From a virus, in the IMG/VR virus record IMGVR_UViG_3300025687_000445, positions 1 to 20,093 of that record: a stretch of DNA of 20,093 bases, one strand, 5' to 3'. Positions 5,233 to 11,400 of this stretch are shown piece by piece; position 1 is the stretch's first letter, and every line of letters begins with the position of its first letter. The position numbers and the translations under genes were made by a program. The notes under the pieces are model-generated. The model ran no database searches. It had not been told where the DNA came from and saw only the letters and a list, made by a program, of their open reading frames with translations.

Positions 5233-6425
5233 CTTGAATCGCATAGCCATTGGTTGAACCTCATAATCTGGGCCTCTTCTCTCTGAGGGGCCTTCTTGGT
5301 CTTCAACCAATACTCCCAAGATTTAGAACTCTTTATGAAGATACTGGACATCTTCCCATGAAGTTCTATTCTATTGATCACAGGAACTGTTCCTTCATGT
5401 TCCGGCCAACGAACTGTCGGGTAGATCAACAACGACCCTTTGTGAAGAGTGTTGAAATCGTTGGAAGATCCGTTTGCCAGAGAGATGGTCTCGTTTCTAG
5501 CGAATTTGGAAAAACGAATCCATCCTCTATTGTACATCTCCTGCGCTAGTTCCTTGTTGGTATCCAAGATGCCTTTGCGCAAAGAATCGAGTTTTACTTT
5601 CATTCTTTCGTCTTTACTAAAGAAGTCCTCTATGAACTCCTTAGTCAAACCATATTCCTCGGGGTTGTTGACCACATGCTCTTCGTGGAAAGGCCTGACA
5701 AGATCACCACCTGACCAAAGAACAAACATTTTCTTCTCGGGGTGAATCCATCCCTTGTGGTCTGTTCGAAGAAGTCCAGTCGGATAAGACCCTTCCTTCA
5801 GAACATCAGTCTCCTCACGGAACTGCGCCATTCGCGATCCGATCTCGGTTCTCTGTGGAACTCTTCCATACTTCGCGAAGAATTCAAAGTCGGTTCTGTA
5901 GAGGGAAACAAATTGACCTGGAGCGGAAAACCCAGAGAGGTTGATCTCCATGATCTTGGGGACCAAGGAAATCATCTCAACAAAGTCTCTCCACTGGGCT
6001 TTTGTTGGTTGGACCGAACCTCTTCGTGTTGGTTCTCCAAAACTACCCGATACCAACTCTCCCATCAGTGTGCATTTAAAGAATCCCTTTTCTCCCATGA
6101 GAATCTGAATCCCATACGAAATGTCCTTCACTTGATCCGCAACATCATCGTAGAAACTCTCTGCGGTTTGCCCGAAATCATCGTAGTATTTCCATTCCCT
6201 GTCCCACTTCTCCATGTATTTCAATATCTCTTCCTTGGTGGTTCCGAACTTCCTCGGGTCTTTTGCCACAGCAGTTGCGTGCCAAGGACCACCCGGCGCC
6301 GAGATGCCGACGACGATCAACTTGTTGGTTTTAGGGTTGAACCAAAATGGAATGGTCTTCGAAGATCCCGCGAATCTCCCCAGATCCGAAACACCCTCTG
6401 AAATGTATTCGCGAAATGGTTTCAT
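5229..6425 (-). CDS. Large protein with T4-type capsid-targeting leader, probable internal virion protein
   Basis: The 398-residue protein begins MKPFREYISE followed by G. In T4, internal head proteins such as IPIII carry a ten-residue leader of this kind (MKTYQEFIAE). It targets them to the prohead and is cut after (L/I)-x-E by the gp21 protease. Ile-Ser-Glu at 8-10 fits exactly. The body shows an internal duplication. Residues 27-70 (FWFNP, then PWHA, then P-x-x-FGTTKEEI) resemble residues 225-268 (GWIHP, then PFHEEH, then P-x-x-YGLTKEFI). A third GWIRF element occurs near residue 305. No enzyme motif is recognised. The ATG at 6425 lacks a close ribosome binding site. Packaging into the head is inference. 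Confidence 0.8.
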   Translation of the reverse strand: MKPFREYISEGVSDLGRFAGSSKTIPFWFNPKTNKLIVVGISAPGGPWHATAVAKDPRKFGTTKEEILKYMEKWDREWKYYDDFGQTAESFYDDVADQVKDISYGIQILMGEKGFFKCTLMGELVSGSFGEPTRRGSVQPTKAQWRDFVEMISLVPKIMEINLSGFSAPGQFVSLYRTDFEFFAKYGRVPQRTEIGSRMAQFREETDVLKEGSYPTGLLRTDHKGWIHPEKKMFVLWSGGDLVRPFHEEHVVNNPEEYGLTKEFIEDFFSKDERMKVKLDSLRKGILDTNKELAQEMYNRGWIRFSKFARNETISLANGSSNDFNTLHKGSLLIYPTVRWPEHEGTVPVINRIELHGKMSSIFIKSSKSWEYWLKTKKAPQREEAQIMRFNQWLCDSR

Positions 6426-6435
6426 TTTATGAAAC

Positions 6436-6876
6436 TCAATTTTCTCCGCGAATTACCAAATTCATTTGAGATGTGACCATTGGAACAAGTTTCTTGAAGG
6501 AATTTGCGACAAAATTTCCAGAAGTTCTAGATGTTCCGTTCCAAATTTTCTGAATTGTTTGAGTGGCGTCGGAAATGCCTTCATGGGCATTCTTCAACAT
6601 TTCAATTGACTTCGGACTCACTTGTTTGTTTTTCGTGATGACATCAATATCCACCAAGACACTCGTCATCAATGACATGAATTTCCGAACATTCTCGTCC
6701 TTCGAATCGGAAAAATCCTTGATTCTGCGAACGAGTTTACCCGACTCCTCCAATTTCGGAAGAACATTCTTTTCTATGGATTGAATTCCCTTGCTTTCAG
6801 GCAAATTCGACTTATGTTCCAAAATTATGTTCTTGATCACATTCAATAAATTTTTGTGTTTGTCGTCTCTATGCAT
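6436..6876 (-). CDS. Unknown helical 146-residue protein
   Basis: The product is almost wholly helical and charged, with heptad-like segments (NLLNVIKNIILEHK near the N-terminus, LVRRIKDFSDSKDENVRKFMSLM mid-protein). A C-terminal part has NFVANSFKKLVPMVTSQMNLV. No motif is recognised. The ATG at 6876 is chosen over one at 6888 because ATGGAG lies six bases before it, while the upstream ATG has no ribosome binding site. It lies ten bases before the gene with the capsid-targeting leader, so it may be expressed with it. A late-type CTAAATAA lies about 32 bases upstream. Confidence 0.75.
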   Translation of the reverse strand: MHRDDKHKNLLNVIKNIILEHKSNLPESKGIQSIEKNVLPKLEESGKLVRRIKDFSDSKDENVRKFMSLMTSVLVDIDVITKNKQVSPKSIEMLKNAHEGISDATQTIQKIWNGTSRTSGNFVANSFKKLVPMVTSQMNLVIRGEN

Positions 6877-6907
6877 GGAAATCTCCATAGGAAAGTGGAT
6901 ATTACTC

Positions 6908-6915
6908 TTATTTAG
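6908..6915 (-). promoter_or_regulatory. Possible late-type promoter, CTAAATAA
   Basis: An A/T-rich octamer related to the late consensus lies in the short gap upstream of the gene starting at 6876. The match is imperfect. Confidence 0.3.
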
Positions 6916-6922
6916 TAAAACA

Positions 6923-7129
6923 CTACTCTAGAAGAAGGGACTTGCCCCGTTCCGAGTCCTCCTCGTTCATCGAGAACTGATGTGGGTGGTTCAGTTTCAT
7001 TTCAGCAGCTTTCCACCCCTGCATGTAATCGACCCAATATGGATTGTGGATTTCATTCTCGTTGATCGGTGGTTTTGGAATTCCAGAAACCCTATCACGA
7101 AAACCCTTGTCATATGCTTCTGTAATCAT
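6923..7129 (-). CDS. RMF-like (ribosome modulation factor-like) small protein
   Basis: The 68-residue product starts MITEAYDKGFRDRVSG. It then has NPYWVDYMQGWKAAEMK at residues 29-45. The spacing A-Y-x-x-G, N-P-Y, W, x-x-G-W, x-x-A resembles ribosome modulation factor (E. coli RMF: R-G-Y-x-x-G, C-P-Y, W-L-x-G-W). RMF dimerises 70S ribosomes into inactive 100S particles in stationary phase. Related short domains occur in many phages, with unknown roles. The C-terminal 20 residues are acidic and extra. The start has GGAGG six bases upstream. A terminator-like hairpin with a late promoter beyond it precedes the gene. Confidence 0.6.
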   Translation of the reverse strand: MITEAYDKGFRDRVSGIPKPPINENEIHNPYWVDYMQGWKAAEMKLNHPHQFSMNEEDSERGKSLLLE

Positions 7130-7142
7130 TGTGTACCTCCTA

Positions 7143-7184
7143 GAAAAAACAACCCCACCCAATTCATAAGACTGTCAGGTGGGG
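7143..7184 (-). terminator. Terminator-like hairpin upstream of the RMF-like gene
   Basis: On the minus strand CCCCACC (7178-7184) pairs with GGTGGGG (7153-7159) across an 18-base loop, and TTGTTTTTTC follows. It ends the transcript of the small membrane protein gene. It also lies downstream of the late promoter at 7203-7210, so it may act as an attenuator for the RMF-like gene. Confidence 0.65.
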
Positions 7185-7189
7185 AACAT
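7175..7189 (-). CDS. Possible four-codon leader peptide (MFPT)
   Basis: ATG TTC CCC ACC TGA starts five bases after a perfect GGAGG and runs into the first arm of the terminator hairpin. It lies just downstream of an exact TATAAATA. The strong ribosome binding site before a four-residue frame suggests a leader peptide or a standby site, but chance cannot be excluded. Confidence 0.25.
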   Translation of the reverse strand: MFPT

Positions 7190-7202
7190 TCTGTCCTCCA
7201 AG

Positions 7203-7210
7203 TATTTATA
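7203..7210 (-). promoter_or_regulatory. T4-type late promoter, TATAAATA
   Basis: An exact octamer on the minus strand overlaps the last base of the small membrane protein gene region. It points at the RMF-like gene, 74 bases away. Confidence 0.55.
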
Positions 7211-7378
7211 TCAATCCTTGGCAAACGGACATCGTGCAGTGGAAAGAACGAACATGGAAGGAACCCAAAGACCGATGAAAGTTCCGAGGCTGTGGTTGCC
7301 CTGCGAGTAGTAGTAAATAGAGATCCCAATTGAAGCGAACCCCAAGACATACAGTGTCTTTGAAAGCATTTTAAACAT
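7211..7378 (-). CDS. Small single-helix membrane protein
   Basis: The 55-residue product starts MFKMLSKTLYVLGFASIGIS. A hydrophobic stretch of about 18 residues (8-24) is followed by YYYSQGNHS and a second, weaker hydrophobic stretch (LGTFIGLWVPSMFVL, 31-45). It may therefore be a one- or two-pass inner-membrane protein. The start has AAGGAG about six bases upstream. It follows tRNA-Glu by 23 bases and probably shares the promoter at 7571-7598 with the two tRNAs. Its function is unknown. Confidence 0.7.
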   Translation of the reverse strand: MFKMLSKTLYVLGFASIGISIYYYSQGNHSLGTFIGLWVPSMFVLSTARCPFAKD

Positions 7379-7401
7379 ATCATTCTCCTTTAAGATGGAA
7401 A

Positions 7402-7473
7402 TGACCCTGGAGAGAATTGAACTCTCGTTACAAGAGTGAAAATCTTGTGTCCTAACCACTAGACGACAGGGCC
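7402..7473 (-). tRNA. tRNA-Glu (anticodon UUC)
   Basis: The acceptor stem is GGCCCTG/CAGGGTC with one G-T pair. The anticodon stem CAAGA/TCTTG carries loop TTTTCAC, giving anticodon TTC. The T arm is GAGAG TTCAATT CTCTC. The variable region is short, the discriminator is A, and no CCA is encoded. It is separated from tRNA-Gly by 11 bases. Confidence 0.95.
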
Positions 7474-7484
7474 ATATTTTTGAA

Positions 7485-7557
7485 AGTGCCTGATCGGACT
7501 TGAACCGACGACATATTGCTTGGAAGGCAATCACTCTACCAACTGAGTTACAGGCAC
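7485..7557 (-). tRNA. tRNA-Gly (anticodon UCC)
   Basis: A perfect acceptor stem GTGCCTG/CAGGCAC, D stem ACTC/GAGT and anticodon stem ATTGC/GCAAT. The loop CTTCCAA gives anticodon TCC. The T arm is GTCGG TTCAAGT CCGAT. The discriminator is T and no CCA is encoded. It is the first gene after the promoter at 7571-7598. Confidence 0.96.
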
Positions 7558-7570
7558 GACTCATCCACAC

Positions 7571-7598
7571 AGTATATATTCGCTTCTCCTCTTGTCAA
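7571..7598 (-). promoter_or_regulatory. Host sigma70-type promoter for tRNA-Gly and tRNA-Glu
   Basis: Consensus TTGACA (7593-7598), a 16-base spacer and TATACT (7571-7576) on the minus strand. The TGA inside the -35 box is the stop codon of the upstream ParB-like gene. The promoter begins 14 bases upstream of tRNA-Gly. Confidence 0.8.
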
Positions 7599-7915
7599 GC
7601 AAATATTCTCCTAGTTTTATTTGAAAGATTTTTCCACAAAACCTTTCTGCACGGAAGTTCCTTGACCCCCATCCTGCTTGCCTTTTCAATTCTGTGGTTT
7701 CCATCCACTATTCGAAAAAGAACTCCCTGTTTGAAAATGAGAATGATTGGAAAACTCAAATCAGCATTCTCGATTCTTTCCTCCTCCAACAAAACCTTGG
7801 ACCCAAACAACTTAAGAGTCGCAACAGGAATCGTCGTGACGGGAACTTCCCGTATCTCTTCAAGCAATTTCTCAAGAGTGAGGGAATATTTTCCATTTTG
7901 CCAAACTGTAACCAT
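7595..7915 (-). CDS. Small ParB/sulfiredoxin-like protein
   Basis: The 106-residue product contains IPVATLKLFGSK and then VLFRIVDGNHRIEKASRMGVKELPC at about residues 65-89. The D-G-N-H-R block at 71-75, followed by a helix and a strand, matches the core of ParB-like nuclease and Srx-fold domains (pattern DG-x-HR-x-x-A). In phages such short domains are often of unknown function; some related proteins hydrolyse nucleotides or nick DNA. The ATG at 7915 lies only two bases beyond the 3' end of tRNA-Ser. There is no ribosome binding site, because the upstream bases belong to the tRNA acceptor stem. The longer frame upstream reads through the tRNA and is rejected. Confidence 0.7.
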   Translation of the reverse strand: MVTVWQNGKYSLTLEKLLEEIREVPVTTIPVATLKLFGSKVLLEEERIENADLSFPIILIFKQGVLFRIVDGNHRIEKASRMGVKELPCRKVLWKNLSNKTRRIFA

Positions 7916-7917
7916 AA

Positions 7918-8005
7918 AGGAGGGTGTGGGATTCGAACCCACGGAAGGCGATGAACCTTCACAAGTTTTCAAGACTAGCTCCTTAAACCACTCGGACAAC
8001 CCTCC
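7918..8005 (-). tRNA. tRNA-Ser (anticodon UGA)
   Basis: Acceptor GGAGGGT/ACCCTCC and a D arm with TCC/GGA. The anticodon loop CTTGAAA gives anticodon TGA, on a stem with one T-T mismatch. There is a long variable arm (GAAGG/CCTTC) and a T arm GTGGG TTCGAAT CCCAC. The discriminator is T, not the usual G of bacterial Ser tRNAs. No CCA is encoded. It is packed between purA (5 bases) and the ParB-like start (2 bases). Confidence 0.93.
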
Positions 8006-8010
8006 AAACT

Positions 8011-9000
8011 TCAGATTCCATCCTTACTTGAAGAAAACACAATATCGGAGATTTTTGTCTTTTGAAACAAGACCTTTTGAATGTACTCCTGCATCTCTTC
8101 AAGTGAACCATATTCTATCAACTCACTTTCGTCGTACAAGCGATAGTGTCCAACTTTTTCCAACACATCACACTTGTTGATGATGACGCGATCACAACCA
8201 CAGAGATTGATTGCCTTCACCAACTTGGGGAGGGACAACCAATTGACTTTTCTTTTTCTCCCCGTTGTAGTTCCAAATTCCTCGCCTTCTTCGATGATTC
8301 TATCAAGGATTTCCTGTCCCCATAGTTCGTCTGGGAAACATGGATCCACTCCACTTTTCGTATCATATATCTTCGCCACACCAATCACTCTCCCGATGTC
8401 CTTATGGTTGAACCCAAGAGAACATGCAGAGTAGGGAAGAGTGCTACTACTTGTCACATAAGGATAATTTCCTTGGTCTATGTCCAACCACACACTCTGC
8501 GCCCCTTCACACAAAATCTTTCCCTTCAGTTCACCGTCCCAAAGGAATTCCCTTGGAAGAGCATCCTTGGCCTGAACTCCTCTTCGCATCATCTTGTCGG
8601 AGTAGCATGGAGCGATTCCGTTTCCAGTGGTGCCGAGTTTTTCCTTCAGGTAGTAGTTGTCATAGCGAATATGTGCTTCGGATATGATGTGAGCATTGGG
8701 GGACACCTTGACAAGAGAAGTGTCCAATCCTGCGGATCTCAGGTAGTGAATCTCATCGAGAAACTTGTCAACATTCACCACACAACCAGGACCAATGACA
8801 CATTTCTTCCCAGAGAAAATGCCAGAAGGAACCAAGTGAGTTTTGTGTTTCTTTCCGTCGATGTATATGGTATGACCAGCATTCGCCCCTCCGTTCCACC
8901 GGCAAACCATATCGTATTTTGGTGCGAGAGCGTGAACAATCTTTCCCTTTCCCTCGTCACCCCATGCAAGTCCCACAACAATGGTCACGAATCCAATCAT
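8011..9000 (-). CDS. purA: Adenylosuccinate synthetase, short (archaeal-size) PurA family
   Basis: PurA joins IMP and aspartate with GTP to make adenylosuccinate, the first step toward AMP. The sequence shows the P-loop GDEGKGK at residues 14-20 with catalytic Asp15, and the NAGHT motif with His43. It also has GTTGNGIAPCYSDK (123-136), YPYVTSSST (179-187), the aspartate-binding TTTGRKRKVNW (244-254), and the guanine-specificity motif NKCD (275-278). At 329 residues it is about 100 shorter than bacterial PurA and near archaeal PurA and the phage PurZ group. PurZ enzymes are reported to replace the catalytic Asp and to use ATP; here Asp and NKxD are both kept, so ordinary PurA chemistry is more likely. 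The start overlaps the GNAT stop as ATGA. Confidence 0.92.
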   Translation of the reverse strand: MIGFVTIVVGLAWGDEGKGKIVHALAPKYDMVCRWNGGANAGHTIYIDGKKHKTHLVPSGIFSGKKCVIGPGCVVNVDKFLDEIHYLRSAGLDTSLVKVSPNAHIISEAHIRYDNYYLKEKLGTTGNGIAPCYSDKMMRRGVQAKDALPREFLWDGELKGKILCEGAQSVWLDIDQGNYPYVTSSSTLPYSACSLGFNHKDIGRVIGVAKIYDTKSGVDPCFPDELWGQEILDRIIEEGEEFGTTTGRKRKVNWLSLPKLVKAINLCGCDRVIINKCDVLEKVGHYRLYDESELIEYGSLEEMQEYIQKVLFQKTKISDIVFSSSKDGI

Positions 9001-9440
9001 GGCAAATCACCTTTGAATGTTCTTTTGAGTATCACACCTGGAATTTGCTTGGTCTTTCCCCAAGCGATATCACCAACCTTGACAAACCCGACCTTGTCCA
9101 TGAACTTCAGGGATCGCGTGTTCTCAGTGCGAACGGTACACCATATGGTCTTCCCGACCGTTCGTGCGAAATCGGAAAACACTTCATAGATGATTCCGTT
9201 TCCCTGCGATTCATTGATGATTTGATGAAGCATGCAATCGTGGCGAGGTATCGTGCAGTTCCCAAGATAACCTTTTCTTTGGTAGAGTGTGAACGATATC
9301 GCTACTCCGCGATCATATACCATTCGACGATTGTTGATGAAATACTCAACCTTCGTTTTTCGGACATGCGGAAAGTATTCACTGTATTTGCGATACAGAC
9401 CATACACTTCATCAAGTTGTTCAGGTGTTGCTAGTTTCAT
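8997..9440 (-). CDS. GNAT-family acetyltransferase
   Basis: The 147-residue product has an N-terminal MKLATPEQLDEVYGLYRKYSEYFP that fits the first strand and helices of GNAT enzymes. A GNGIIYEVFSDFARTVGKT block and the C-terminal ENTRSLKFMDKVGFVKVG motif, typical of the acetyl-CoA-binding fold, follow. The substrate cannot be predicted. The ATG at 9440 is chosen over a GTG two codons upstream. The Shine-Dalgarno sequence is weak (GAGA). The stop overlaps the purA start as ATGA, so the two are translationally coupled. Upstream is tRNA-Asn, 23 bases away, and no separate promoter is visible. Confidence 0.8.
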   Translation of the reverse strand: MKLATPEQLDEVYGLYRKYSEYFPHVRKTKVEYFINNRRMVYDRGVAISFTLYQRKGYLGNCTIPRHDCMLHQIINESQGNGIIYEVFSDFARTVGKTIWCTVRTENTRSLKFMDKVGFVKVGDIAWGKTKQIPGVILKRTFKGDLP

Positions 9441-9463
9441 AATCACATCTCAACAAGTTATAA

Positions 9464-9549
9464 CTGAAGGGGTGGGACTCGAACCCACGACGGGAATTTA
9501 TCCTCTTGATTAACAGTCAAGCGCCTGCTACCAACTCGGCTACCCTTCA
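9464..9549 (-). tRNA. tRNA-Asn (anticodon GUU) with a long variable arm
   Basis: A perfect acceptor stem TGAAGGG/CCCTTCA and a three-pair D stem GCC/GGC. The anticodon stem CTTGA/TCAAG carries loop CTGTTAA, giving GTT. The T arm is GTGGG TTCGAGT CCCAC. U1-A72 and discriminator G fit Asn tRNAs. However, the variable region is 16 bases (GGA-TAAAT-TCC stem), and the D arm resembles class II tRNAs. No CCA is encoded. It is four bases from tRNA-Val. Confidence 0.87.
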
Positions 9550-9553
9550 AAAG

Positions 9554-9626
9554 TGCTCTCGGAGGGATTCGAACCCCCAACCTTCACCGTGTAAAGATGC
9601 TACTCTAGCCGTTGAGTTACGAGAGC
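9554..9626 (-). tRNA. tRNA-Val (anticodon UAC)
   Basis: A perfect acceptor GCTCTCG/CGAGAGC and D stem ACTC/GAGT. The anticodon loop TTTACAC gives anticodon TAC. The anticodon stem GCATC/GGTGA has one end mismatch and one T-G pair. The T arm is GGGGG TTCGAAT CCCTC. The discriminator is A and no CCA is encoded. Confidence 0.93.
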
Positions 9627-9665
9627 AAGATGGGCATCATCAGCCCAATCTCGGACAAGAAGGAA

Positions 9666-10076
9666 TCAACCTTCGTTCAGCAATTCCTTTTTGCAGTAGG
9701 AATTCGTCTTGCACATTTTTTTGATGTCACAAAACTCTTTGTCGATGCGACGATTTACACCATCCATCTCCTCATTCATTTTGCGGCAGCAATCCTTCTT
9801 GCATCCCGCAATCTTCTCGGACAAGTTGTCCAGATCCCGATAGATGGAATCCAACTCGGATGAACGCTCATAGGATGAAACGATAGCCTTCAACTCCGAA
9901 CGATTCATGAACCACGAAATCAGGAAAAGAATCGCCGAACCAGCACACAGGAACATTGCGTTCTTGGTGTCTCCGTTGTTGTTTAAGTAGAAACTTCCAG
10001 CGAGAGAAACAGCACCAAGAAACAGAAGAGTATTTGAAGCACTCCCCCTCCCACCACAAAAATTAAAATAACTCAT
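9666..10076 (-). CDS. Membrane protein with two helices and a cysteine-rich coiled tail
   Basis: The 136-residue product has a short Gly-rich N-terminus, then two hydrophobic helices. The first spans about residues 15-31 (NTLLFLGAVSLAGSFYL) and the second about 39-57 (NAMFLCAGSAILFLISWFM). A long charged helical tail follows with paired cysteines (KKDCCRKM near 94, and CDIKKMC, then YCKK near the end). The tail probably forms a coiled coil in the cytoplasm. The start has AAAGGAGG about five bases upstream, one of the strongest in the window. It follows the methyltransferase by 16 bases and precedes the tRNA-Val/tRNA-Asn pair. Its function is unknown. Confidence 0.8.
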   Translation of the reverse strand: MSYFNFCGGRGSASNTLLFLGAVSLAGSFYLNNNGDTKNAMFLCAGSAILFLISWFMNRSELKAIVSSYERSSELDSIYRDLDNLSEKIAGCKKDCCRKMNEEMDGVNRRIDKEFCDIKKMCKTNSYCKKELLNEG

Positions 10077-10092
10077 AATTTCCTCCTTTCAA

Positions 10093-11400
10093 TCAGGAAA
10101 CAAAAAAGTTTTCAAGTGAATTGTTTTTCGGAAGGGACTCGACACCCTTTCCGAAACACCAAACATTCTCTATGTAGTCCAACTTCAGGTAATCCAAAAG
10201 ACCCTCCATCTTCTTCGGTCGTTGCTTGATTCGCATCCCGATCTGACCGAGGAAGTTCGCAGAATTCTTCTCCACCATGTGATCAACCATGTCATCGCAA
10301 GCGTAGTATCTACGAGAACCGATCTTAGGATCCATGATGTTGATGATGACATATCCACCTTCCTTGGTGTGTCTCCACGCCCCATCCAACATTCGGAACA
10401 TGAATCCATCGCGCCATTTTTCGTATTCGTTGTAGCGACTCCAAGATTGGTCCTTGTCATTCGGACTTCCTTCGTTGTATCGCTCAGTCGAGAAGTAAGG
10501 CGGTGAGGTGAATGTGCAGTCGAACTTCTCGCGAGACTCGTTCGCCCAATTGATGTCCTCAGCTGGAGAACGAAGAATGCGAACATACTTGGCACCAGAA
10601 CATTCAAACCAATCCTTGCCTTCACGAATGATGGGATCTTCGCCAGTCAATGTCTTCTCGTACCAAATGCATTGTTCCTTGTAAGTCTCAAATGTGTTCT
10701 CGTTGGGATCGCATCCGAAATACTTTTCCACACTTGGAGTGGCGTAGAATCCGGCGAGACGATCACCCCACCCACAACTGGTGTCGAGCACGACCTTCGC
10801 TTTGGTCATCAGATAGATGCATTTCGCAACATGTGGTTTGAATTGAGTCGCCGTGTATGAACCAAGACGGAAAGAACCACGCCATGCTTTGTCATCTACA
10901 TGGTCGTTTCCCAATCTCCAAAAGGTGTAGTTCATCTTCTTCAACGCATCGAAGTCTCTCCAAATCTCCATCGGTGCTTTGAATCCATATGCACCACACT
11001 TGAGACGATTCTTCTGTTGAAAGTAATTACTGACTGCATTGTACGGATGTCCAAGTTCGATCAATGCAAACCCATGCTTGTCGAATGGATACTTGTAATC
11101 GTCGTACTTCTCAAGAACCTTTCGGTTCGTGATGTCGCGAATGATGAAGTCGTCCATTCCGTCCGTGAGAAGTTTGTGGAATGTCCGATGAAGTTGCGTC
11201 TCCGAAATCTTGCTCATCGGAAACGGTGGGTTGTTGCGAGTGATGTAATGTGCAAGTGCTTCACGAATTTGATCCTTCGTGAAGCGCTGGTTAATGCTCT
11301 TCCACTCCTTCGGTGGTATTTCTGGGATCCCCTGCTCGTCAACGAGCTCGGAGATCTCCGCAACCAATCCCTCAATCTCATTTTCAACTAAAGTATTCAT
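10093..11400 (-). CDS. DNA methyltransferase with SPPY motif (probable N4-cytosine or N6-adenine type)
   Basis: The 435-residue protein has an AdoMet-binding motif I, VVLDTSCGWGDRLAG, at about residues 203-217. An acidic GCDPNE follows as motif II, and the catalytic TSPPYF (motif IV) is at 298-303. SPPY is most typical of N4-cytosine methyltransferases. Motif I precedes motif IV. About 200 residues precede motif I and probably include target-recognition or phage-specific parts (HGFALIELGHPYNAVSNYF near 110-128). No cognate restriction gene is seen, so it probably modifies phage DNA against host restriction. The start is uncertain: 11400 overlaps the upstream gene by 17 bases, 11439 by 56, and neither has a strong ribosome binding site. 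Confidence 0.85.
   Translation of the reverse strand: MNTLVENEIEGLVAEISELVDEQGIPEIPPKEWKSINQRFTKDQIREALAHYITRNNPPFPMSKISETQLHRTFHKLLTDGMDDFIIRDITNRKVLEKYDDYKYPFDKHGFALIELGHPYNAVSNYFQQKNRLKCGAYGFKAPMEIWRDFDALKKMNYTFWRLGNDHVDDKAWRGSFRLGSYTATQFKPHVAKCIYLMTKAKVVLDTSCGWGDRLAGFYATPSVEKYFGCDPNENTFETYKEQCIWYEKTLTGEDPIIREGKDWFECSGAKYVRILRSPAEDINWANESREKFDCTFTSPPYFSTERYNEGSPNDKDQSWSRYNEYEKWRDGFMFRMLDGAWRHTKEGGYVIINIMDPKIGSRRYYACDDMVDHMVEKNSANFLGQIGMRIKQRPKKMEGLLDYLKLDYIENVWCFGKGVESLPKNNSLENFFVS

Noticed and set aside
8011-9000. Direct call of PurZ (Z-genome enzyme)
   Set aside because: The catalytic Asp and the guanine-binding NKxD are both kept and no datZ or dpoZ is visible in the window; PurA is the better call.
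8404-9189. A 261-residue plus-strand frame opposite purA and the GNAT gene
   Set aside because: It is an antisense shadow of two well-supported genes and contains low-likelihood protein sequence.
9640-9655. GGGC/GCCC hairpin between the membrane protein gene and tRNA-Val
   Set aside because: Only four pairs and no T tract; it would also cut the tRNAs from their likely transcript.
10185-10625. A 146-residue Arg/Ser-rich frame inside the methyltransferase gene
   Set aside because: It is an out-of-frame shadow; the methyltransferase motifs are in the other frame.
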